NCBI GenBank assembly: GCA_025350985.1
Contig: JANXWU010000178.1
Span: forward strand, 1-5,056
Direction: 5' to 3'
DNA from: Spartobacteria bacterium
Lineage (GTDB): Bacteria > Verrucomicrobiota > Verrucomicrobiia > Chthoniobacterales > Chthoniobacteraceae
DNA: 5,056 bases
Part shown: piece by piece, positions 1 through 5,056 of the stretch
How the letters are laid out: every line of letters begins with the position of its first letter
Numbering within the stretch: the stretch's first letter is position 1
Position numbers and translations under genes: made by a program
Notes under the pieces: model-generated
The model's database searches: none
The model's input: the letters and a program-made list of their open reading frames with translations, nothing else
What the model was told of the DNA's origin: nothing

Positions 1-121
1 GCACGAACCAAAGCCTATACTTCTCCACATGTTTCAAGCCTATCAAAAGCTCGGGAAATACCAAGAGAGCCGAGACCGCAATCGACACGTACCACAACGC
101 CGTTAGCTGTTTGGTGTTCAC
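1..121 (-). CDS. N-terminal fragment of a small putative membrane protein, cut by the left edge
   Basis: A GTG at 119-121 opens a frame that stays open for 40 codons to the left edge; an in-frame TGA lies three codons upstream. The peptide starts MNTKQLTALW and has one hydrophobic stretch at about residues 8-29 (WYVSIAVSALLVF, then ELLIGL), followed by a basic segment KHVEKYR. This looks like a signal anchor or first transmembrane helix. I do not recognise a function. Small membrane proteins with an MNxKQLxxLW start are, from memory, common in Verrucomicrobiota, but I could not search. The start lies 26 bases after the aminotransferase stop on the same strand, so co-transcription is likely. 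No clear Shine-Dalgarno is present. Because the other frames here are also largely open and the fragment is short, the call is moderate. The membrane-like composition is the main support. Confidence 0.5.
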   Translation of the reverse strand, partial: MNTKQLTALWYVSIAVSALLVFPELLIGLKHVEKYRLWFV

Positions 122-147
122 TTTTGTTCAACTGCGGATAATCCCGC

Positions 148-1536
148 TCACCGCGCGAAACTCAGCGAGCTTTTGAAGAACCTCATCCCGAGGTCCCACA
201 GCGGGCCGGGGAATTTGCGGCACTCGTTCATCACCGCGTCGAGTGCGTTCACAAACTGGTCGATTTCCTTTTCGCCGATGATCAGCGGCGGGAGAATTTT
301 CAGCACGAAAAGGTTGTGGCCGGCGACTTGCGAGAGGATGCGGTGCCGGGTGAGCAGCGAGGTCACGACCATTTGCGTGAACAGGTTTTTGTCCACCTTT
401 TGCAGAAGCTGCCAGCCCATGCGCAGGCGCAGTTCTTTCGGTTCCTGAAACTCAATCGCGACCATCAAGCCTTTGCCGCGCACTTCCTTGATGAACGGGT
501 GCTTCGCTTTCAGCGTGTTTAGTTTTTCCAAAAGCAACCCGCCCATGCGCGCGGCGTTTTCGACGAGGCCTTCGTCTTCGATCACTTGCAGCGTCGCGAG
601 CCCGCACGCCATCGCGAGGTTGTTGCGGCCAAAGGTCGTCGAGTGGACGACGCAGCGATCGAGCCGGCTGAAGGTGCCCTGATAAACCGCTCGGCGCGCG
701 ACGATCGCCGCGACCGGGACGTAGCCGCCGCTGAGTGATTTCGCGATGGTGATGATGTCCGGCTCCAAATCCCACTGCTGGAAGCCGAACCATTTGCCGG
801 TGCGCCCGAGGCCAGTCTGCACTTCGTCGGCGATGAACAGCGTGCCGTGTTTGCGGCAAAGCTCCTGCGCCTTTTTGAAAAAATCGCCGTCGGGAAATTT
901 CACGCCCTTGCCTTGCACGGGCTCGAAGACGAAGCCGGCGACGTCGCCTTTCGCGAGTTCCTTTTCGAGCGTGGCGAGGTCGCCCATTTCGATGCGCTGG
1001 TCGCAGCCGGGGAGGAACGGGCCGAAGCCTTCCTGAAAACTTTCGCAGCCCATGAGCGACAACGCGCCGAGGCTGAGGCCGTGGAAGGCGCTTTCGAGCG
1101 AGAGCAAACGCGGACGGCCCGTCGCGGCGCGGGCGAATTTGAGCGCGCCTTCGTTGGCTTCGGTGCCAGAGTTGGCGAAAAAGACGGCGTCGAGATGCGG
1201 CGGCAGTTTTTTCACCAACGCCTCGGCGAGCAAGCCGCTCAGGAGAGAGCAATCCATCTGCACCATATTCGGCAGGTCGAGGTCGAGCACGTCGCGGATG
1301 GCTTTGGCGACTGCCGGGTGGTTGCGTCCGATGTTGAAAACGCTGTAGCCGCTCAGGAAATCGAGATACGGCTGGCCGTCCATGTCGTAGAGATACGCGC
1401 CTTTGGCCGTGGCATAGACTTTGTCGAAGCCGATGGTCTGCTGGACGCGTGCCAGCGTCCGGTTCACGTGTTTTTCGTGAAGCTGGTAGTTTTCGCCGAG
1501 GCGGGTGGTGATGATTTCCTTGAGGTCGAGAGGCAT
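148..1536 (-). CDS. hpnO: Class III PLP aminotransferase, probable HpnO of aminobacteriohopanetriol synthesis
   Basis: A 462-residue class III (acetylornithine/ornithine type) aminotransferase with all hallmarks: phosphate-binding SGTEAN at 123-128, cofactor-stacking FHG at 151-153, EPVQG at 205-209, the pyridine-nitrogen aspartate D237 in ADEVQTG, Schiff-base lysine K266 in IAKSLSGG, and HSTTFGRNNLA at 298-308, where a threonine contacts the phosphate from the partner subunit. HpnO is known to transfer an amino group to the ribose-derived side chain of hopanoids, and its length fits. The assignment to HpnO rather than an ornithine or acetylornithine enzyme is inferred from the divergent hpnH-shc pair next door and overall resemblance. 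The ATG is fixed by an in-frame TGA at 1546-1548 with no other start between. No good Shine-Dalgarno precedes it. About 20 residues after the usual C-terminal helix (FPGPLWDLGMRFFKSS) form a basic amphipathic tail, possibly for membrane association. The enzyme is probably cytoplasmic at the membrane face. Confidence 0.8.
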   Translation of the reverse strand: MPLDLKEIITTRLGENYQLHEKHVNRTLARVQQTIGFDKVYATAKGAYLYDMDGQPYLDFLSGYSVFNIGRNHPAVAKAIRDVLDLDLPNMVQMDCSLLSGLLAEALVKKLPPHLDAVFFANSGTEANEGALKFARAATGRPRLLSLESAFHGLSLGALSLMGCESFQEGFGPFLPGCDQRIEMGDLATLEKELAKGDVAGFVFEPVQGKGVKFPDGDFFKKAQELCRKHGTLFIADEVQTGLGRTGKWFGFQQWDLEPDIITIAKSLSGGYVPVAAIVARRAVYQGTFSRLDRCVVHSTTFGRNNLAMACGLATLQVIEDEGLVENAARMGGLLLEKLNTLKAKHPFIKEVRGKGLMVAIEFQEPKELRLRMGWQLLQKVDKNLFTQMVVTSLLTRHRILSQVAGHNLFVLKILPPLIIGEKEIDQFVNALDAVMNECRKFPGPLWDLGMRFFKSSLSFAR

Positions 1537-1649
1537 GGTCGAAAATCACGCCCGTGGCAGGGCGCACGGTTTCCCATTTACTCGCAGAGCGCGCGGGGCG
1601 CAAGCGGACGGAGCGGAGCCGGAACTCAAAGGAACGAAAACCACCGGCA

Positions 1650-1679
1650 ATCCTAAAAAATAAGTTGGTCCGGGGTCAA
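1650..1679 (-). promoter_or_regulatory. Candidate sigma70-type promoter for the minus-strand aminotransferase
   Basis: On the minus strand, TTGACC (1679 to 1674, five of six to the -35 consensus) is followed after 18 bases by TAGGAT (1655 to 1650, four of six to the -10). The spacer contains a T-rich run. Transcription would start near 1643 and leave a leader of about 105 bases before the ATG at 1536. The spacer is one base long and the -10 is imperfect, so this is a candidate only. A second, weaker possibility is TAAATG about 35-45 bases upstream of the start codon. Confidence 0.3.
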
Positions 1680-1739
1680 AGGGCATCGTCAGAAAGCCAG
1701 CCTCGATGCAGAAAGCGCCGGCCAGAGCGCCAAAAGAAT

Positions 1740-1966
1740 TCACTTACGGGCTCGAACCACGGAGAAAAAAGCTCGGCCCTTCGAGAAAATAAGTCGGAAC
1801 GCCGACCTTTTTTCATGGCACCCGGGAAATTAACTCGAAGCTTCGAGCTCGGAACTGCGCGCTTCGAGAAAATAAGTCCGCGCTTCCAGTTCGGAAGGCC
1901 GCGCTTCGAGTTCGGAAGTCGAACCGCGGAGCAAATAACTCGAAGCGTCGAGCCTTTTTCCCGGTG
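1740..1966. repeat. Degenerate 21-bp-period tandem repeat array with phased A/T tracts
   Basis: The clearest units are 21 bases each at 1841-1861, 1862-1882, 1883-1903 and 1904-1924. Each begins CTTCGAG or CTTCCAG and mostly ends in a GC-rich CGCG-type segment. Positions 1878-1897 and 1899-1918 match at 19 of 20 bases. The 17-base string CTTCGAGAAAATAAGTC occurs exactly at 1779-1795 and 1862-1878, 83 bases apart, that is four periods minus one base, so one indel separates the two halves. Diverged units extend to about 1740 and 1966. Two unit flavours alternate: one with an A-rich core (AAAATAAGTC) and one with a TTCGGAAG core. TTCGAG or its complement occurs seven times. Units abut one another without unique spacers, so it is not a CRISPR array. 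Its role is unknown; its position between two divergent promoters suggests a structural or regulatory element. Confidence 0.75.
1786..1813 (+). terminator. Possible intrinsic terminator hairpin inside the repeat array
   Basis: GTCGG (1793-1797), a four-base AACG loop, and CCGAC (1802-1806) form a five-pair GC-rich stem, followed by C and six T residues (1808-1813). An A-rich run (1786-1792) upstream can pair partly with the T run, giving a bidirectional look. The stem is short, and the element lies within a repeat whose units already bring A and T tracts together, so it may be coincidental. No plus-strand gene is visible before it. Confidence 0.3.
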
Positions 1967-2087
1967 CGCCGTGCTTTTTGTGCGCTCTTTCATCATCTCA
2001 ACTCGCTTTGGCAAAGCAGCACGCCGCGATGCTCAATCTTTCGCTCCTTTTTGCCTTCGCCACCATGTCTCCCAATAGATTTTGACT

Positions 2088-2108
2088 CGTTCCGACTCTG
2101 CCGGAACG
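2088..2108. promoter_or_regulatory. Inverted repeat upstream of the hpnH promoter
   Basis: CGTTCCG (2088-2094) and CGGAACG (2102-2108) are perfect seven-base inverted arms around a seven-base centre. The arm centres are 14 bases apart. No T tract follows on either strand, so a terminator is unlikely. It lies about 40 bases upstream of the candidate -35 box of hpnH, where an activator or repressor dimer could bind. A seven-base inverted repeat can occur by chance, so regulation is only a suggestion. Confidence 0.25.
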
Positions 2109-2149
2109 CGAGGCCGGGCGCGGCTCCTGCCGCTACGGCTACGCGGTGA

Positions 2150-2177
2150 TTGACTTCCCGGCGGGTCGCAGTATCCT
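2150..2177 (+). promoter_or_regulatory. Candidate sigma70-type promoter for hpnH-shc
   Basis: TTGACT (2150-2155, five of six to consensus) and TATCCT (2172-2177, four of six) are separated by 16 bases. Transcription would start near 2184, giving a very short leader that still includes the Shine-Dalgarno at 2189-2193. It is the best promoter-like pair close to hpnH and would drive both hpnH and shc. Confidence 0.45.
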
Positions 2178-2188
2178 GTCCGCTTTTT

Positions 2189-2193
2189 AGGAG
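2189..2193 (+). promoter_or_regulatory. Shine-Dalgarno site that sets the hpnH start
   Basis: AGGAG sits seven bases before the ATG at 2201. It decides between this ATG and an in-frame TTG at 2150, which has no such site, overlaps the candidate -35 box, and would add 17 residues with no hopanoid-family character. It is the only strong Shine-Dalgarno among the genes in the window. Confidence 0.7.
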
Positions 2194-2200
2194 CCAACCC

Positions 2201-3496
2201 ATGAGATTTCCACTCGCGCTGACGACCCGGATCGCCAGCCACATCATCAAACACAAGGTCAAAGGCACGAAGAAATTCGCGACCGTCCTCCAGCTTGAGC
2301 CGTTGCACACCTGCAACCTGACCTGCACTGGCTGCGGGCGCATCCGCGAGTATTCCACTTCGCTCAAAGACCTGCTGCCGCTCGAAGATTGCCTCAGCGC
2401 CGCGGTCGAATGCGGCGCGCCGATGGTGTCCATCTGCGGCGGCGAACCGCTCATCTACCCGCAAATCGAGTCGCTGGTCACCGGGCTGCTCGACCAGAGA
2501 CGCATCGTTTACATCTGCACGAACGCGATGTTCATGCGGAAAAAGATGCGCGAATACCTCGCGTCCGAGTTTTCCAAAAACGCCGCCGCCAGCGAGGCCA
2601 AGCTGCAGGTTTTACTCAGCGAAGAACTAGTCACGGCGAAAGACATTGAAGTGATTCGCCAAGGCCCGAAGGACGCCGCCAAACCCGTGATCGCGCCGAG
2701 CACGGCGATGTATTGGAACGTCCATCTCGACGGCCTCGAACGCACGCACGATCTCATCGTCGAGCGCGAGGGCGTTTTCAAAGAGTGCATCCTCGCCATC
2801 CGCATGGCGAAAATCCTCGGCTACCAAGTCGCCACGAACACGACCATCTACAAGGAAACCGACATGGACGAGATCAACGAGATGTTCAAATACCTCTCGT
2901 GGCTCGGCGTGGACGGCCACACCATTTCGCCCGGCTACGACTACGACGCGGCGAAGGAGGACATGATCAAGCGCCTCAACGTGCGCCCCGAAGCCTTCTT
3001 CCTGACCCGCAAGGCGACGATCGAGAAGTTCAAGGACATCATGAAATGGAGCAAGGATTACACGCTCTTCGGCACGCCGATTTACTTCGAGTTCCTCGCC
3101 GGCAAGCGCGACCTGACCTGCTCCGCGTGGGCGATTCCGACGCGCAACATTCGCGGCTGGAAAGGCCCGTGCTACCTGATGACCGACGCGCACTACACCA
3201 GCTATCAGGAGCTTTTGGACAAAGTGCAGTGGGACAACTACGGCGTCGTCGATGGCGTCGCGCGCGACTCGCGTTGCGAAAACTGCATGGTGCATTGCGG
3301 CTACGAACCGACCGCGAGCCTCGGCCTGAATGGGCAGTCCGGCGACACTTGGAAGAACATCAAATTCAACTTCGGCGCGAAGCCGAAGCCGATCGAGGCC
3401 GGTCAAAAAGTGCAGGCCTACACTGGCGTGACCTGCGGCAACGGGCATATCACCGGCAAAAAAGCCGAGCAGCCTTTGGAAGCGACTGCCGCTTGA
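2201..3496 (+). CDS. hpnH: HpnH, radical-SAM adenosylhopane synthase (hopene C-adenosyltransferase)
   Basis: The 431-residue protein is a radical-SAM enzyme with the cluster motif CxxxCxxC at C38, C42 and C45 (CNLTCTGC) and the SAM-binding GGEP at 80-83. Family signatures follow in order: YICTNA at 104-109, VHLDG at 174-178, VDGHTISPGYDYD, then PTRNIRGWKGPCYLM and CENCMVHCGYE (C359, C362, C366) in the C-terminal region (DUF3463 type). HpnH is known to add the 5'-deoxyadenosyl radical from SAM to the hopene double bond, giving adenosylhopane, the first step of side-chain extension. Compared with the HpnH proteins I remember, there is an extra stretch of about 45 residues between RKK (113-115) and YWNVHLDG (171-178). 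This makes the protein longer than the usual 330-390 residues. The gene precedes shc by 33 bases in the same frame, indicating an operon. It is expected to work at the cytoplasmic face of the membrane where hopene sits. Recognition is strong. Confidence 0.93.
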   Translation: MRFPLALTTRIASHIIKHKVKGTKKFATVLQLEPLHTCNLTCTGCGRIREYSTSLKDLLPLEDCLSAAVECGAPMVSICGGEPLIYPQIESLVTGLLDQRRIVYICTNAMFMRKKMREYLASEFSKNAAASEAKLQVLLSEELVTAKDIEVIRQGPKDAAKPVIAPSTAMYWNVHLDGLERTHDLIVEREGVFKECILAIRMAKILGYQVATNTTIYKETDMDEINEMFKYLSWLGVDGHTISPGYDYDAAKEDMIKRLNVRPEAFFLTRKATIEKFKDIMKWSKDYTLFGTPIYFEFLAGKRDLTCSAWAIPTRNIRGWKGPCYLMTDAHYTSYQELLDKVQWDNYGVVDGVARDSRCENCMVHCGYEPTASLGLNGQSGDTWKNIKFNFGAKPKPIEAGQKVQAYTGVTCGNGHITGKKAEQPLEATAA

Positions 3497-3529
3497 TTCG
3501 CGAGCCGATCCCAGTCAGATTTTTCTGAA

Positions 3530-5056
3530 ATGGACGAAGATTTCTTCGACCAAACGACAGACGTGCGAGAGACGGGAGCCTCTTCGGACAAGTTGTCCGA
3601 GGCGATCCGGTGTGCGCAGCAAAACCTGCTGCGGCTGCAAAATTCCGAAGGCTACTGGGCGGGCGAACTGTTCGTCGATTCGACGCTTTGCTCGGACTAC
3701 GTGCTCTTCATGCACTGGGACGGCAACGTCGATCCCGTGCTCCAGGAAAAGTGCGTGCAGCATATCCGCCGACGTCAACTCGACGACGGCGGCTGGAACA
3801 TTTACGAAGACGGCCCGAGCGAGATCAACGCCACCGTCAAAGCCTACTTCGCGCTCAAACTCGCCGGTCACACCCCCGACTCGCCTTGGATGCGCGAGGC
3901 TCGCGCGACCGTGCTGCGCCTCGGAGGCATCCCGCGCATGAACACTTACGCGAAGCTCTATCTCGCGTTGCTCGGCCAGTTTCCGTGGAAACTTTTGCCG
4001 ACCATTCCAGTCGAGTTGGTGCTGCTGCCGAACTGGCTTTTCTTCAACATCTACGAAATGTCCTCGTGGAGCCGCGCGATGCTGATGCCGCTCGCAATCA
4101 TCAACCACTTCAAGCCGGTGCGGCAACTGCCGGCGGAAAAACAGCTCCACGAATTGTGGCCCGTCGGCACCGAGCCGAGCGAGTTGAAGCCCGGCCTCGA
4201 CCTCAGCCTGACGTGGAAAAATCTCACCGTGCAGTTCAGCGCGGCGTTGAAAATTCTCGACTGGCTGGCGTGGCTGCCTGGGCGTCAGTTCGCCTTGAAA
4301 AAAGCGAAGGCCTGGATGACCGAACGCATGGGCGAAGGCAGCGACGGGCTGGCCGCGATTTTTCCGGCCATCCTCAATTCGATCATCGCGCTCAAAGCTT
4401 GCGGCACGCCAGTGGATGATCCGCTTTTGCAAAAAGCCGTGCGTGATTTTGAAAATCTGTTCGTGGAAGACCCGCACGATTTTCGCATCGCGCCGTGCGT
4501 GTCCCCAGTCTGGGACACAGCGATTAACCTGATCGCCCTCACCGAATCCGGGCTCGACCCAAAGCATCCCGCGCTTACCCGCGCCGCGAATTGGCTCGCC
4601 GAAAAGGAAGTGCGCATCCGCGGCGATTGGATGCACAAAAATCCGCACGCGGAAGCAAGCGGCTGGGCCTTCGAGTTCAACAACGTTTACTATCCCGACA
4701 CCGACGACACCGCGATGGTGCTCATGGCGATGCGCTTGGTCGAACCCGCAAAACGCGAAGAGTTGAAAGAGCTTTTCGAGCGCGCCCTTCCGTGGCAACT
4801 CAGCTTCCAGTGCAAAGACGGGGGCTGGGGCGCATTCGACAAGGAAGTGACGAAGCGGTGGCTCGAAGACATCCCGTTCGCCGACCATAACGCGATGCTG
4901 GACCCGACGTGCAGCGACCTCACCGGGCGCACGCTCGAACTGCTGGGATACATCGGCTACAGCCGCCGCTCATCAGTCGTCCAGCGCGCGCTGCACCAAA
5001 TCAAAACCACACAGGAACACGACGGCTCGTGGTACGGACGCTGGGGCGTGAACTAC
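3530..5056 (+). CDS. shc: Squalene-hopene cyclase, N-terminal 509 residues, cut by the right edge
   Basis: The frame is open from the ATG at 3530 to the window end. It covers about 509 of the roughly 630-680 residues usual for the family. The catalytic DxDD motif is DTDD at 390-393, whose middle aspartate D392 protonates squalene. CVSPVWDTA at 323-331 and GWAFEFNNVYYP at 378-389 supply active-site aromatics W328 and F381. With a constant offset of 16 they match W312, F365 and D376 of the Alicyclobacillus enzyme, and D463 and W505 match D447 and W489. QW-type repeats appear at 30-43 (QQNLLRLQNSEGYW), 83-89 (QLDDGGW), 427-433 (QCKDGGW) and 495-501 (QEHDGSW). The enzyme is a monotopic membrane protein that converts squalene to hopene and diplopterol, the substrate pool for HpnH. 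The start is the only one possible near the 5' end: it follows the hpnH stop in the same frame after 11 codons with no other start codon. No Shine-Dalgarno is evident, so translation may be coupled to hpnH. The missing C terminus holds further QW repeats and the last active-site aromatics. Confidence 0.95.
   Translation, partial: MDEDFFDQTTDVRETGASSDKLSEAIRCAQQNLLRLQNSEGYWAGELFVDSTLCSDYVLFMHWDGNVDPVLQEKCVQHIRRRQLDDGGWNIYEDGPSEINATVKAYFALKLAGHTPDSPWMREARATVLRLGGIPRMNTYAKLYLALLGQFPWKLLPTIPVELVLLPNWLFFNIYEMSSWSRAMLMPLAIINHFKPVRQLPAEKQLHELWPVGTEPSELKPGLDLSLTWKNLTVQFSAALKILDWLAWLPGRQFALKKAKAWMTERMGEGSDGLAAIFPAILNSIIALKACGTPVDDPLLQKAVRDFENLFVEDPHDFRIAPCVSPVWDTAINLIALTESGLDPKHPALTRAANWLAEKEVRIRGDWMHKNPHAEASGWAFEFNNVYYPDTDDTAMVLMAMRLVEPAKREELKELFERALPWQLSFQCKDGGWGAFDKEVTKRWLEDIPFADHNAMLDPTCSDLTGRTLELLGYIGYSRRSSVVQRALHQIKTTQEHDGSWYGRWGVNY

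Larger units (their letters stand above)
1537..2200. other. Divergent intergenic region between hpnO and hpnH
   Basis: This 664-base gap separates the start codons of two divergent hopanoid genes. I see no convincing gene in it. Several open frames cross it on both strands, but they lack Shine-Dalgarno sites and recognisable domains. Those that look regular do so because a 21-bp repeat period is a multiple of three. It can be divided into a GC-rich leader for hpnO (1537-1650), an hpnO promoter candidate (1650-1679), a 21-bp-period repeat array (about 1740-1966) with an embedded terminator-like hairpin, an unassigned stretch at 1967-2087, a short inverted repeat (2088-2108), and the hpnH promoter and ribosome binding site (2150-2193). 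Confidence 0.7.

Noticed and set aside
452..1656. Long frames overlapping the aminotransferase (383 residues on minus, 269 residues on plus)
   Set aside because: Both are out-of-frame shadows of the aminotransferase, rich in arginine or in low-complexity residues, with no motifs.
1939..1959. Second terminator-like element (CTCGA/TCGAG stem followed by T5)
   Set aside because: The stem has only five pairs, is AT/GC mixed, two C residues separate it from the T run, and it is explained by the repeat unit.
1740..1966. CRISPR array
   Set aside because: Units abut without unique spacers, are only 21 bases, and diverge strongly from each other. No cas genes are present.
1554..2078. Open frames through the intergenic repeat (174 residues on plus, 112 on minus at 1676-2014) with seven-residue repeats such as RFQFGRP and LPNSKRG
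   Set aside because: A 21-bp repeat gives seven-residue peptide repeats in any open frame and on both strands. There is no ribosome binding site or family signal, so a heptad-repeat protein is not supported.
2150..2200. Upstream TTG start for hpnH adding 17 residues
   Set aside because: The TTG overlaps the candidate -35 box and lacks a Shine-Dalgarno, while AGGAG precedes the ATG at 2201 at proper spacing.
1993..2464. Minus-strand frames of 153 and 143 residues overlapping the start of hpnH
   Set aside because: They overlap the promoter, ribosome binding site and first quarter of a confidently identified gene, and show no recognisable motifs.
3515..4888. 457-residue open frame on the minus strand opposite shc
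   Set aside because: It mirrors the strongly recognisable cyclase frame. Long antisense frames are usual in GC-rich genes, and its protein has no recognisable domain and biased composition.

Overview
The window holds a hopanoid-lipid biosynthesis locus from a GC-rich bacterium. Two transcription units diverge from a 664-base intergenic region. On the minus strand (148-1536) lies a class III PLP aminotransferase that fits HpnO, the enzyme that puts the terminal amine on bacteriohopanepolyol side chains. It is followed on the same strand by the first 40 codons of a small membrane protein that runs off the left edge. On the plus strand lie hpnH (2201-3496), a radical-SAM adenosylhopane synthase, and the first 509 codons of squalene-hopene cyclase (shc, also called hpnF; 3530 to the right edge). 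The cyclase is open at the window edge.

The genes form one pathway. Shc cyclises squalene to hopene/diplopterol at the membrane. HpnH adds a 5'-deoxyadenosyl radical to hopene to give adenosylhopane. After loss of adenine (HpnG, not in this window), HpnO would aminate the ribose-derived side chain to an aminobacteriohopanetriol. The catalytic residues of all three enzymes are visible in the parts present, and none of the reading frames is broken.

The most unusual sequence is non-coding. Between the divergent genes, about 1740-1966 is a degenerate tandem array with a 21-bp period. It is rich in TTCGAG/CTCGAA hexamers, and its A/T tracts recur at about 21, 42 or 63 bp. Twenty-one bp is two turns of B-DNA, so all sites would lie on one face of the helix. 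This suggests curved DNA or an operator array between two hopanoid promoters. The function is inferred only. A terminator-like hairpin sits inside the array. A good sigma70-like promoter and a strong Shine-Dalgarno precede hpnH; a weaker promoter candidate precedes hpnO.

Taxonomy cannot be settled from 5 kb. Weak or absent Shine-Dalgarno sites at hpnO and shc, a small membrane protein beginning like those I recall from Verrucomicrobiota, and an enlarged HpnH fit a soil Verrucomicrobiota or possibly Acidobacteriota-type genome. This is a low-confidence guess.
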